DNA from: Microlunatus sp. Gsoil 973
GTDB lineage: Bacteria > Actinomycetota > Actinomycetes > Propionibacteriales > Propionibacteriaceae
Direction of reading: 5' to 3'
Assembly: GCF_009707365.1 (NCBI RefSeq)
Contig: NZ_CP046122.1
Span: forward strand, 2,728,001-2,792,000
Length of the DNA: 64,000 bases
Of this stretch, positions 47,188 through 55,590 are shown piece by piece. A program made the translations under genes and the position numbers. Every line of letters begins with the position of its first letter. Positions within the stretch are counted from its first letter, which is position 1. Under the pieces are notes generated by a model. It saw only the letters and a list, made by a program, of their open reading frames with translations, searched no databases and was not told the origin of the DNA.

Positions 47188-48642
47188 GTGACGACATTGC
47201 TGGAGGAGTCGCTGCACGACGGCGATCGGAACGCGCGGCCGACCCGCCCGCGACGCACACGGGTCCGCGGAGAGGATCGCGGCGCCATCGGATCGGAAGC
47301 CCGCACTGATCGCGTGGTCCGATTCGCTGCCGGGTTGGGGCTGTGGGCGGGGTTGTTGCTGATCACCTACTGGTGGACCGAGGATGGCGGGATTCAGGAT
47401 CTGGGGTCGTGGCCTTCGGGTCTGACGTCGGTCGGCAGGCTCAGTGGTTTGTTCGCAGCACAGTTCCTGCTGGTCCAGGTCTTGCTGATGGCTCGTCTGC
47501 CGGCACTTGAGAACGCCTTCGGGCGAGTACGGCTGGCCCGGATGCATCGATGGATCGGGTTGCTGTCCTTCTGGTTGATGATCATGCATCTGGTGACGAT
47601 CATCACCGGCTACTCCTCAGCACGCTGGTCCCTGGTTCCGGCTACGTCGTGGCAGCTGGTGACCGGCTATGGCGGCATGCTGTTGGCTACGGCTGGTGTT
47701 GTGTGCCTGATCATGGTCGTTGCAACCAGCATCCGAGCGGCTCGCCGCCGGATGCGGTACGAGTCCTGGCATCTCCTGCATCTGTACGGCTACCTCGGGG
47801 CGGGCCTGGCCCTGCCGCATCAGTTGTGGACTGGTCAGGAGTTCCTGTCCCGACCGGCAGCAACGGCGTACTGGTGGGGGTTGTGGCTGGCGGCAGCGCT
47901 GTCCTTGATCATCTGGCGCATCGTCCTACCGGTCTGGCGCGGCCTGCGGTACCGATTGCGGGTGGAATCGGTGGGCGTCGAAGAACCCGGAGTCGTATCA
48001 GTGACCATGGTCGGGCACCACCTCGATCGCCTACCGATCCGCGCGGGGCAGTTCCTTTATGTCAGGTTCCTGCACGCCCCCGGGTGGACACGAGCCAACC
48101 CGTTCTCGCTGTCCGCAGCTCCGGACGGTCGAAGCCTCCGGATCACAGCGAAGGTGGTCGGAGATGGAACGGCCCGCATCTCGGCGCTTCGCCCGGGAAC
48201 CCCGGTGCTGTTCGAAGGACCGTACGGACGGCTGAGTAGCCGGGCTCGGACCCGACCCAAGGTTCTGCTGGCCGGTGCAGGGATCGGCATCACGCCGATG
48301 AGGGCGCTTGCCGAGGGATTGTCCTATCGCGCCGGGGACGTCACGCTCGTGCAGCGTTATGCAGCCGAGCCCCTCTTCGACAGTGAGTTCGATCGGTTGA
48401 GCGTTGACCGTGGGCTCCGCGTCGTCAAGCTACCCGGTCGCCGGTCGCACCCCTCGTCGGTTCTCGGTCCGACGAGCCGGGGCATGGACGAACTCGCAGC
48501 ACTGCGGTGGCTGATGCCCGGCATCGCCGATCACGACGTGTTCCTGTGCGGACCGACGGAATGGATGCGTGGGATGTCGCGACTGGCGGCAGCCTGCGGT
48601 GTCTCCGCTGAACGGATCCACGTCGAGTCGTTCGACTGGTGA
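47188..48642 (+). CDS. Ferric-reductase-like transmembrane flavoprotein (NAD(P)H:heme electron transfer)
   Basis: 484-aa membrane flavoprotein. After about 45 polar residues come six or so helices with paired histidines (LARMHRWIGLLSFWLMIMHLVTI; ESWHLLHLYGYLGAGLALPHQLW), the ferric-reductase diheme domain. The C-terminal cytoplasmic FNR domain follows: LPIRAGQFLYVRFL, RANPFSLSAAP (FAD), GPYGRLSS, VLLAGAGIGITPMRALAE (NAD(P)) and DVFLCGPTEWM. It would move electrons from NAD(P)H across the membrane, probably to the FMN-binding protein encoded next. GTG start with GAGAGGAG upstream. Confidence 0.93.
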   Translation: MTTLLEESLHDGDRNARPTRPRRTRVRGEDRGAIGSEARTDRVVRFAAGLGLWAGLLLITYWWTEDGGIQDLGSWPSGLTSVGRLSGLFAAQFLLVQVLLMARLPALENAFGRVRLARMHRWIGLLSFWLMIMHLVTIITGYSSARWSLVPATSWQLVTGYGGMLLATAGVVCLIMVVATSIRAARRRMRYESWHLLHLYGYLGAGLALPHQLWTGQEFLSRPAATAYWWGLWLAAALSLIIWRIVLPVWRGLRYRLRVESVGVEEPGVVSVTMVGHHLDRLPIRAGQFLYVRFLHAPGWTRANPFSLSAAPDGRSLRITAKVVGDGTARISALRPGTPVLFEGPYGRLSSRARTRPKVLLAGAGIGITPMRALAEGLSYRAGDVTLVQRYAAEPLFDSEFDRLSVDRGLRVVKLPGRRSHPSSVLGPTSRGMDELAALRWLMPGIADHDVFLCGPTEWMRGMSRLAAACGVSAERIHVESFDW

Positions 48643-48673
48643 ATGAGGAGAGTCAGGAAGGCCAGGCTGGTTG

Positions 48674-49198
48674 ATGAGACGCATCGTTTTGTGGCTTGCC
48701 GCCACCGTCACCATCGTCGTGCTGCTGCTCGGATATCACACGTCCACCGATCCACAGGCAGGCGGCGCGCAGATGCCGGTTGTCCGGGGCGGTGCCACCG
48801 CCGGCCCGGCTGTTCCCGCGTCGCCGGCCTCGCCACGGTCGACCGGGCATCACTCCCCAACCGCGTCGAAGGCGACATCAAAGCGATCGAACGGGGGTTC
48901 GGCCGCCAGAACCCATGCCGCCAGAACCTATAGCGGCCGGACCGTGCCGACCGAACGCGGCCCCGTCGAAGTTCGCATCGACATCCGCTCAGGCAGGATC
49001 ACAGCGGTGAGAGTTCCCGTCCACCCAGCCGGCGATCCGCGGAGCCTACAGATCAACTCCTCCGCGATTCCCCAGCTCGTCCAAGAAACCGTGGCGGCTC
49101 AGAGTGCACGGATCGACATGATCAGCGGCGCGACGATAACGAGCGAGGGCTACCGGCAGTCGCTCCAATCCGCGCTGGACCAGGCCGGCATCCGATGA
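48674..49198 (+). CDS. Exported FMN-binding domain protein with flavinylation motif
   Basis: About 174-aa exported protein. N-terminal helix IVLWLAATVTIVVLLLGY is a signal anchor; a long Ser/Thr/Ala/Pro linker (residues 30-85) spans the wall. The FMN-binding domain runs from RTVPTERGPVEVRIDIRSGRITAV to the end, with flavinylation motif ISGATITSEGY (about residues 150-160) where ApbE attaches FMN to Thr. ATG at 48674 preferred to the TTG at 48671. ATGA overlap with apbE: substrate and modifying enzyme are translationally coupled. Confidence 0.93.
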   Translation: MRRIVLWLAATVTIVVLLLGYHTSTDPQAGGAQMPVVRGGATAGPAVPASPASPRSTGHHSPTASKATSKRSNGGSAARTHAARTYSGRTVPTERGPVEVRIDIRSGRITAVRVPVHPAGDPRSLQINSSAIPQLVQETVAAQSARIDMISGATITSEGYRQSLQSALDQAGIR

Positions 49199-50043
49199 CT
49201 GATCGGGTATCGGTCCCGGCCGATCGCGCTCAGCCACCGGCGATCCGATCCGGCTTCGTGGCGACCCACCCCGTGACCCGGATGGTGGACCATGTCATGG
49301 GGATACCGATCAGCCTTGCCCTGCGTGGCCCGTCAGCGGGTACGGCCGCAGCACAGGACGCGTTCGCTCGCGTCATGTCGGAACTGCGCCAGGTCGATGA
49401 GGTGTTCAGCACCTATCGGCCCGACTCAATGATCAACAGACTTGGCCGCGGTGAGATCAAGCTGGCGGACTGTCCGGCCGACGTCCTTGAGGTGTTCGCC
49501 CTGGCCGAGGAGGCGGAGGAAGACTCATCCGGCGCGTTCTCGATCTGGTTAACCGGTGCTGACGGCACGACCCGCCTCGATCCGAGTGGAGTCGTCAAGG
49601 GCTGGGCGGTGGAGCGGGTCTCCCGCCATCTCACGTCTCTGTCTCGAACCGACTTCTGCCTGTCCGCCGGCGGTGACATGGTCTGTTGGGTTTCTGAGCC
49701 CGGCCGGCCGAAGTGGCGGGTGGGGATCGAGGACCCACAGGACCCCAGAAGGCTGATCAGCACGATCAGCATCGGCGGCGGCGCTGTGGCAACCTCAGCC
49801 GCAACACACCGAGGTGATCACATCGTTGACGCCCGGACGGGCATGCCTCCATCAGACGTTGCTTCAGTCACCGTGATCGGTCGATCGCTGACCGTGGTCG
49901 ACATCTGTGCAACCGCCGCCTACGCTCACGGTCCGCACGCCGCGAACTGGCTGAAGCGGCGTCGCGACGTCACAGGTCTCGTCGTCTGGGCGGACGGCAC
50001 GACCACCGCTATCCCCTGCGGCCGATCGGAAGTCGGAGCCTGA
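49195..50043 (+). CDS. apbE: FAD:protein FMN transferase
   Basis: 282-aa ApbE-family flavin transferase that links FMN from FAD to Thr in target proteins. Motifs: HVMGIPISLALRG, EVFSTYRPDSMINRLGRGE, LDPSGVVKGWAVERVS, FCLSAGGDMVC, GGAVATSAATHRGDHIVDARTGMPPSDVASVTVIG (metal and FAD binding). No signal peptide or lipobox is obvious, unlike many ApbEs, so it may modify its partner before export. Third gene of the operon; the gene end overlaps the convergent histidine kinase by 35 bp. Confidence 0.95.
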   Translation: MTDRVSVPADRAQPPAIRSGFVATHPVTRMVDHVMGIPISLALRGPSAGTAAAQDAFARVMSELRQVDEVFSTYRPDSMINRLGRGEIKLADCPADVLEVFALAEEAEEDSSGAFSIWLTGADGTTRLDPSGVVKGWAVERVSRHLTSLSRTDFCLSAGGDMVCWVSEPGRPKWRVGIEDPQDPRRLISTISIGGGAVATSAATHRGDHIVDARTGMPPSDVASVTVIGRSLTVVDICATAAYAHGPHAANWLKRRRDVTGLVVWADGTTTAIPCGRSEVGA

Positions 50044-51259
50044 AGACAGCTCCTCCACCATGATCATCCCGAGACACGACGGTGACTGCTCCGCCGTGTC
50101 TGGCCGCCACGTCGCTGACAAGTGCCAACCCGAGGCCGTAGTGACGTCGTGAGTGCCCGACGGGATCGGCGGGACGCTGGCTGGCGAATCGGTCGAAGAT
50201 CGTCGGCAGGGTTTCGGCGTCGATTCCCGGCCCGTCATCGATCACGTCGACCTCGACGTGGCCCGGGTCGGAACGGACACGCACGATGACCTGCGAGGCG
50301 GCGTGGGAGACCGCATTGTCGATCAAGGCGTTGACGGCTCTCAGCAGAGCGGGTCGGGAGCCGGCCCGCAACCGCAGAGAATCCTGATCCTGGGAATCGA
50401 TCACCAGAGCGACGTCGATGCCGGCTGATCTGGCCGCCACCGCCGCTGATGACACCGCCTCATCGGCCAACGTGGCGATGTCGACCGGCACCTGCGGAAG
50501 ATCAGCACTGCGGTCAGCGGCGAGCAGCAGATCCTCAAGAATCTCCGTCAGATTGGCAGCGTCGTTGACCAGCCCGCGGACTCCGTCGTCGAGTTGGGAC
50601 TGCAAGGCGGGTTGCAGAAGTCCAGCCCGGCGGATCCGCCGACTCAGCAGTTGCGCCCGGGTGCTGAGCAGGGTCAACGGCGTGCGCAGTTCGTGCGCGG
50701 CATCTGCGACGAACCGCTGCTGCAGGACAAGCGCATCGGCCAACGGACGTACAGCGCGCCGCCCGAGCAGGACGGCAACGACGGCAACGAGCAGGACACC
50801 GATGCCGCCTCCGATAACAATCGCCTGAAGCAATCGGGCGATCTCTTCGCGTTGCTCATGCAGGTTGAGAACGGCTTGCACCGTGACGTCGCCGTGCCGA
50901 GCCGTGCGGATCACGTAGTGCATTCCGTCCAGCTCAACTCGTCGTTGATCCGGACGGCCCGTCCGGGCAACGACCGCCATCAGGGAGCGATCGGGCAATC
51001 CGCGTGGCATCGCACCGTCAATGCGTGTTCCGTGTTCATCGGTGACCGCCACCGCAACGCGTCGAATCGACGAGTCGTCGCCGTCCCGCCGGTCGATCAC
51101 GCCGCCCCGCGTCTCCGAGATGGCCTGGATCAGGACGGCTGTCGTCTGCTGCTTCTGGCCGTTCAGGACAACCAGGACGACCAGCGACGACATCACCGCA
51201 AGGACCGCCACGAGCAACCCCGCCGCCTGCGCGCCGATCCGCCAGGATGCCCGGCGCAC
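50009..51259 (-). CDS. Two-component sensor histidine kinase
   Basis: 416-aa membrane kinase. Two helices (AGLLVAVLAVMSSLVVLVVL near residue 12; IVIGGGIGVLLVAVVAVLLG near residue 147) enclose an extracellular sensor of about 115 residues; then H-box VADAAHELRTPLTLLSTRAQL, N-box AVNALIDNAVSHA, G1 VIDDGPGID, F-box TIFDRFAS and G2 GLGLALVSDVAARHGG. GTG start. Encoded 66 nt downstream of its response regulator. Faces the flavin electron-transfer operon tail to tail; a redox or respiratory signal is plausible but unproven. Confidence 0.95.
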   Translation of the reverse strand: MRRASWRIGAQAAGLLVAVLAVMSSLVVLVVLNGQKQQTTAVLIQAISETRGGVIDRRDGDDSSIRRVAVAVTDEHGTRIDGAMPRGLPDRSLMAVVARTGRPDQRRVELDGMHYVIRTARHGDVTVQAVLNLHEQREEIARLLQAIVIGGGIGVLLVAVVAVLLGRRAVRPLADALVLQQRFVADAAHELRTPLTLLSTRAQLLSRRIRRAGLLQPALQSQLDDGVRGLVNDAANLTEILEDLLLAADRSADLPQVPVDIATLADEAVSSAAVAARSAGIDVALVIDSQDQDSLRLRAGSRPALLRAVNALIDNAVSHAASQVIVRVRSDPGHVEVDVIDDGPGIDAETLPTIFDRFASQRPADPVGHSRRHYGLGLALVSDVAARHGGAVTVVSRDDHGGGAVFRLRLPIGRRG

Positions 51260-51324
51260 GTTGGCATCCGCCGGCCGCGGGCGATGCCGAGCTCGTCGTG
51301 GACCGGATCTCCGCTCCCGGGTGG

Positions 51325-52005
51325 TCAGAGCTGCCCCAACTGGTAGCCGAGTCCTCTAACCGTTCGAATGACTCCCGATCCGAGCTTTCGTCGGACGTAA
51401 TGGACATAGGTGTCGACCACTCCGGGATCCTCGGCATCGGTGAAGATCTCGTCGAGCAACGTCGCTCGGCTGACAACCTGCCGTGGATGACGAGCCAGCA
51501 TCTCGAGCACTTGGCTTTCCCGCTCCGACAACGAGACGGAGCGGTCATCGTCCAGCCTGACGAGCCGGGTGTCGGTGGCCAGTGATCCTCCGGGAATCGG
51601 CAGCGATTGCGCGAAGTCGGAATGTCGCCTCAGCAACGCGCGCAAGCGCGCGAGCAGTTCGTCGACGTCAAACGGCTTCCCCAGATAATCCTCGGCGCCG
51701 GCGTCGAGACCTTCGACCCGATGCCGGGGCAGGCCCAGCGCCGACAGGACGAGCACGGGTACTGTGCGCCCCGCCCGGCGAAACCTGGCGAGCAGATCAA
51801 GGCCGTCGACGGCGGGGAGCCCGCGGTCCAACACGACGACGTCATACGGACGACTGAGTACCAGGTGCAGACCCCGCTGTCCGTCTCGCGCCAGGTCCAC
51901 GTCGTACTGCTCCGAGGTGAGCAATTCCGCCAACATGCCCGCCAGCTCCGCATCGTCCTCGACCACGAGCACACGCGTTCGCAGCGCCGGGGCTGCAGGT
52001 TCCAT
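51325..52005 (-). CDS. OmpR-family response regulator
   Basis: About 226-aa response regulator. Receiver domain TRVLVVEDDAELAGMLAELL with the acidic pair, phospho-acceptor Asp in YDVVVLDRGLPAVDGLDLL, Lys in DYLGKPFDVDELL; then a winged helix ending SRATLLDEIFTDAEDPGVVDTYVHYVRRKLGSGVIRTVRGLGYQL. ATG at 52005 gives the family N-terminus; in-frame starts at 52065 (GTG) and 52083 (ATG, overlapping the upstream gene) are possible. Operon with the kinase. Confidence 0.93.
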   Translation of the reverse strand: MEPAAPALRTRVLVVEDDAELAGMLAELLTSEQYDVDLARDGQRGLHLVLSRPYDVVVLDRGLPAVDGLDLLARFRRAGRTVPVLVLSALGLPRHRVEGLDAGAEDYLGKPFDVDELLARLRALLRRHSDFAQSLPIPGGSLATDTRLVRLDDDRSVSLSERESQVLEMLARHPRQVVSRATLLDEIFTDAEDPGVVDTYVHYVRRKLGSGVIRTVRGLGYQLGQL

Positions 52006-52066
52006 CGAGCCGGAGCTGAGATCCTGCACCTGACCACCCGATCGGACGAACGCTGATGAAGTCACT

Positions 52067-52540
52067 CTAGAGCGATCTGCCATCTGTACGCGCCTGATCG
52101 GAGTCCTGGGCATTTGTTCCACGCCCGAAGGACCACGCCGTCAACCAGACCGCGCCAACAGTCAGGACCAGAGCCCCCGGCACGTGCAGCCACATCACCC
52201 CGCTGTCGCCGATAGCGGCCTGGACGAAGCTGAAGAGGAAGACGAGCGCGGCGATGACGCTGGGCCACCGACCGGTATGCCGTTTGCGCCAGTGCACGAC
52301 AGCCGCGACGGCGGTCAGGCCGGCAAGGACATGGAGCACGATCGCCCCTCCCCCGTGGATGTCGGCCGAGGCGCCGGGCCGCGAGATCAGCACCCCGGCG
52401 GTGACGAACTGGAACGCCAGGCAAGCCAGGGTCAAGACACTCGTGACCCGCAGGGCGACCAAGGTTCGGGGCGAAGAGCCGGCGGACCGCTGCCGCGACC
52501 CGCTCAGCTGATCAGTTCTTCCGGCGGAGCGAACAGGCAT
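52067..52540 (-). CDS. Small four-helix membrane protein, possibly heme-binding
   Basis: 157-aa protein with four hydrophobic helices: LRVTSVLTLACLAFQFVTAG, GAIVLHVLAGLTAVAAVVHW, VIAALVFLFSFVQAAIG and MWLHVPGALVLTVGAVWLT. Histidines in or at the ends of helices (DIHGGG, VLHVLAG, VVHWRKRH, MWLHVPG) resemble small cytochrome-b-like proteins, so heme binding is plausible. ATG at 52540 has GGGAG 6 nt upstream. First gene of the unit with the two-component system; may be its sensing partner or part of the electron-transfer chain. Confidence 0.75.
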   Translation of the reverse strand: MPVRSAGRTDQLSGSRQRSAGSSPRTLVALRVTSVLTLACLAFQFVTAGVLISRPGASADIHGGGAIVLHVLAGLTAVAAVVHWRKRHTGRWPSVIAALVFLFSFVQAAIGDSGVMWLHVPGALVLTVGAVWLTAWSFGRGTNAQDSDQARTDGRSL

Positions 52541-52752
52541 GTGATTCTCCCTTGGGACGAGGTCGGCGCCGACCGATCGACGACGCCGGTGCCATCCTGT
52601 GACCGCCAGATCAGAGCTGTCTTAGAGAGTGTCATCAGATCCCAGCGGCGTCCGATGACCACGAGTGGCCGACACGGCCCGCCGGAGCAGGAAGCCCGAG
52701 TTCCCGAAAAGATGAGCTGACGTCCATGACGAAGATCCAACTCATCACAAAG

Positions 52753-52825
52753 TGGAGCTAAGGGGATTCGAACCCCTGACCTTCGCATTGCGAACGCGAC
52801 GCTCTACCAACTGAGCTATAGCCCC
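52753..52825 (-). tRNA. tRNA-Ala (anticodon CGC)
   Basis: 73-nt cloverleaf on the minus strand: acceptor GGGGCTA/TAGCTCC with one G-U pair, D arm GCTC-AGTTGGTA-GAGC, anticodon stem TCGCG/TGCGA with loop TTCGCAA (anticodon CGC), T arm AGGGG-TTCGAAT-CCCCT, discriminator A. No encoded CCA. Confidence 0.95.
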
Positions 52826-52923
52826 GGAAGCTGCACCTTCCCCACCCGGGTGAAGTGCGCGAGCCAGCCTAACATCGCCGTGGGAAGTGCTGCGAATCGG
52901 CTCGGGACGCCCGTACGGACTAC

Positions 52924-53772
52924 TCAGGCCCCACTCGCCCGGCGCATCTCCGGCGCCGATTCCGGCGTTGATACGGGTGAGGATTCGGCGGCGTCCGTCG
53001 CGACCGCCGGCTTGGCGACCTCGACCACCTGATCGGGCATTGCCACCGGTTCGGGAATCGGCCGATCAGCGGTGACCGGACTGCCCGTCCGCAGTTGCAC
53101 CGAAAGTTCCGGGGCAGACAGATCGATGGTGCGGACCGTCCGCGGCGCCAGCGGCTTGGACACGTAGGTCGGCATGGTGATCGGCAGCGGGTCCCACAAT
53201 CCGCCGCTCTTCTTGGCCGGCTCCGGCTGCGCGACCGTCGCCGCAGCGCCGCTGCGGACCAGGTCGGCGACCGCACGCCGGTTGAGCACCACGGTCGCCT
53301 CCTCGCTGCCCGCCCGGATCGCTCGGTATCGCTGGTCGAGTTGCTTGCGCATCGCTGCGACGGTGAACCGCGAGACTCCGAAGAAGGCCACAACGAGACT
53401 GCCGGGCACGGCGATCACCCACCAGGGCGTCAGCTGCATCGCCCAGACGACGACGGCGGCAGTAAGCAAGATCATCAACACCAGCAGTACGCGGCGGCGG
53501 CGCAGGGCCGCGGCTCGCTCCAGACGGCGCAACTCCCGGATCGCGGCGCGCCGGGTCAGCGGCGTGGAGACCTCGACCTCCGGCATCACAGCGAGATCCT
53601 GATCAAGCAACGGGGCCGAACCGGACCGGATGATCCGGACCGAGTCGGAGAAACGATCATGAGGATCGGACTCCGGCTGACTGGTGTCTTCCTTGCGGCG
53701 CAGGTAGTTCGGGACCAGATAGGCAAGCCAGGCGAAGGCGATGGCTGCATAGATCAGACCTGTCGTACCCAC
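52924..53772 (-). CDS. sepX: Divisome membrane protein SepX / Glp receptor GlpR
   Basis: 282-aa membrane protein. N-terminal helix TGLIYAAIAFAWLAYLVPNYLRRKED is the family signature; two central helices (RVLLVLMILLTAAVVVWAM, WWVIAVPGSLVVAFFGV) follow a basic region, and the long C-terminus is Pro/Val-rich and disordered-looking, which is where Glp binds. SepX/GlpR helps Z-ring function and cell division in actinobacteria. Genomic linkage to the gephyrin-like glp gene (four genes upstream on the same strand) supports the call. GTG start. Confidence 0.85.
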   Translation of the reverse strand: MGTTGLIYAAIAFAWLAYLVPNYLRRKEDTSQPESDPHDRFSDSVRIIRSGSAPLLDQDLAVMPEVEVSTPLTRRAAIRELRRLERAAALRRRRVLLVLMILLTAAVVVWAMQLTPWWVIAVPGSLVVAFFGVSRFTVAAMRKQLDQRYRAIRAGSEEATVVLNRRAVADLVRSGAAATVAQPEPAKKSGGLWDPLPITMPTYVSKPLAPRTVRTIDLSAPELSVQLRTGSPVTADRPIPEPVAMPDQVVEVAKPAVATDAAESSPVSTPESAPEMRRASGA

Positions 53773-53871
53773 ACGCCAAACGGTAGGTGACGGTACGGTT
53801 GCGATCGCTCACGTGACACGGTGTGTCGCAAGGTCGAACCAAGTAGGGACCATCAGGATCTCGGGTCGCGC

Positions 53872-54555
53872 TCAGGATGCCTCACGCGGCTCCGGTCCGG
53901 GGACCGCTTGGTGATCTTGTGCCGCCCTGGCCAGATCCCAGCGTTTGATCATGCCGTCGCCGACCTCGTCGGAGTTCAGCGCGAAGATCAGATGATCGCG
54001 CCAGTCGCCGTCGATGTGCAGATACCTGGGCCGCAGACCTTCGGAGCGGAAGCCGAGCTTCTCCACCACCCGGAGGCTGCGGGCGTTCTCCGGACGGATC
54101 GCCACCTCGATGCGATGCAGCCGGAGCACGTCGAAGCAGTAGTCCATCGCCATCGCCACCGCGGTGGGCACCAGGCCGCGCCCGGCCCAGCGCTGGTCGA
54201 CCCAGTAGCCGATCTGGGCCGATGCCGCGGAACCGCCCACGATGCCGCCCACCGTCAACTGGCCGGCCAGCACCGGCCGGTTCGACCTGCTGTGCTGTTC
54301 GGGCTGGTAGATGATCAACCAGGGCAGCATCCGGCCCTGTCTGGCCTGCCGGTTCAGGCTCCGGACCAGGGAGCCGTACGTCTGCGGTCCCGGAGACGAG
54401 TACTGCGGCAGCGTCGCCTCCCACGGCCGAAGCCAACCGCTGTTGTGCCGGCGCACCTGTTCCCAGTCACCGGCGTCCCGACGACGCATCGGCCGCAACG
54501 TGACGTCTGCATGGTGCAGCACGACCGGCCAGCGCTTCTCCGGGACCGTACTCAT
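53872..54555 (-). CDS. rimJ: RimJ/RimL-type N-acetyltransferase
   Basis: 227-aa GNAT enzyme of the ribosomal-protein-alanine acetyltransferase group. VTLRPMRRRDAGDWEQVRR is the RimJ start pattern, then IGYWVDQRWAGRGLVPTAVAMAMDYCFDVLRLHRIEVAIRPENARSLRVVEKLGFRSEGLRPRYLHIDGDWRDHLIFAL, including the acetyl-CoA loop (RWAGRGL) and the ExxNxxSxxVxEKxGF motif. Its start shares a base with the mog stop. Target protein is not proven. Part of the glp-moaC-mog-rimJ-sepX run common in actinobacteria. Confidence 0.9.
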   Translation of the reverse strand: MSTVPEKRWPVVLHHADVTLRPMRRRDAGDWEQVRRHNSGWLRPWEATLPQYSSPGPQTYGSLVRSLNRQARQGRMLPWLIIYQPEQHSRSNRPVLAGQLTVGGIVGGSAASAQIGYWVDQRWAGRGLVPTAVAMAMDYCFDVLRLHRIEVAIRPENARSLRVVEKLGFRSEGLRPRYLHIDGDWRDHLIFALNSDEVGDGMIKRWDLARAAQDHQAVPGPEPREAS

Positions 54556-55052
54556 CAGTGATCACCGCCGCGGATCTGGCTGATCGCGTGGTCCAGCAGG
54601 GGCAACAACACCGCCATCCCGTCCCGCGCTCCACCGCTGGATCCGGGGAGGTTGACCACAAGGCTGGAGCCGGCCGTACCAGCGGTGGCTCGGCTCAGAA
54701 CCGCGGTCGGCACGCCATGATCAACTCCGTAGCGGGCGATCGCGGCGGCCAGTTCCGGCGCCTCGCGGTCCAGCACCCGGCGGGTCATCTCCGGCGTGTG
54801 GTCGTTGGGGTTGAGTCCCGTTCCGCCGTTGGTGATGATCACCGCGTAGCCGGCGTCGACCGCCCGCCGCAACGCGTCGGCGACCGGTTCGCCGTCGGGC
54901 ACAACAACGGGTTGGTCGACCACGAAGCCCGCCGACCGCAGCGCCTCGACGATGATCGGCCCGGACCTGTCGGCGTACACGCCGGCGGATGCCCTGGTGG
55001 ATACGGTGATCACCGCAGCGGACCGGTCGTCCGGTCGGGCCGGGTCAGTCAT
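54555..55052 (-). CDS. mog: MogA/MoaB family molybdopterin adenylyltransferase
   Basis: About 165-aa MoCF-domain protein that adenylates molybdopterin during cofactor synthesis. Motifs: VITVSTRASAGVYADRSGPIIVEAL, VVPDGEPVADALRRAVDAGYAVIITNGGTGLNPNDHTPEMTRRVLDREAPELAAAIA (GGTGxxxxDxTPE active site) and LVVNLPGSSGGARDGMAVLLPLL. ATG at 55052 overlaps moaC by 8 nt; the longer upstream frame adds a non-conserved stretch. Supplies cofactor to enzymes such as the molybdoprotein at 41.5 kb. Confidence 0.93.
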   Translation of the reverse strand: MTDPARPDDRSAAVITVSTRASAGVYADRSGPIIVEALRSAGFVVDQPVVVPDGEPVADALRRAVDAGYAVIITNGGTGLNPNDHTPEMTRRVLDREAPELAAAIARYGVDHGVPTAVLSRATAGTAGSSLVVNLPGSSGGARDGMAVLLPLLDHAISQIRGGDH

Positions 55053-55539
55053 CGCCGGTTCCCTCCGCTCCGGTACGCCGCCAGTCGCCCCGCCGGCCAC
55101 CGCTCTTGGCCTCCACCCGGACGTCGGTGATCACCGCTGCCCTGTCGATGGCCTTGATCATGTCGATCACCGAGAGCGCCGCCACCGACACCGCGGTGAG
55201 CGCCTCCATCTCCACACCGGTCCGACCGGTGGTCCGCACGGTCACTGCGATCCGGACTCCCTCGTCGACCACGTCGAGGTCGATGTCCACCCCGGTCAGC
55301 GGCAGCGGGTGGCATAGCGGGATCAACTCCGGGGTCCGCTTGGCCCCTTGGATGCCGGCGATCCGGCCGACCGCCAGAGCGTCACCCTTGGGAACGGTGT
55401 TGTCCCGCAACGCGGCAACGGCCGCCGCGGACAGCAGGACAACACCGGAGGCGGTCGCCTCCCGCCGCGTGACGTCCTTGTCGGACACATCGACCATCCG
55501 GGCAGTGCCCGAGTCGGTCAGATGCGGAAGGTCAGCCAT
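55045..55539 (-). CDS. moaC: Cyclic pyranopterin monophosphate synthase accessory protein MoaC
   Basis: 164-aa MoaC, which with MoaA converts GTP to cyclic pyranopterin monophosphate. Motifs: LPHLTDSGTARMVDVSDKDVTRREATASG, VLLSAAAVAALRDNTVPKGDALAVGRIAGIQGAKRTPELIPLCHPLPLTGVDIDL and GVEMEALTAVSVAALSVIDMIKAIDRAA (catalytic Lys/Asp region). Follows glp by about 50 nt and overlaps mog. No moaA is in the window. Confidence 0.96.
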   Translation of the reverse strand: MADLPHLTDSGTARMVDVSDKDVTRREATASGVVLLSAAAVAALRDNTVPKGDALAVGRIAGIQGAKRTPELIPLCHPLPLTGVDIDLDVVDEGVRIAVTVRTTGRTGVEMEALTAVSVAALSVIDMIKAIDRAAVITDVRVEAKSGGRRGDWRRTGAEGTGDD

Positions 55540-55590
55540 GGCCGACCGGGCTCTTCCAGACCATGATCATCATCCTCGACCAGTTCCCGA

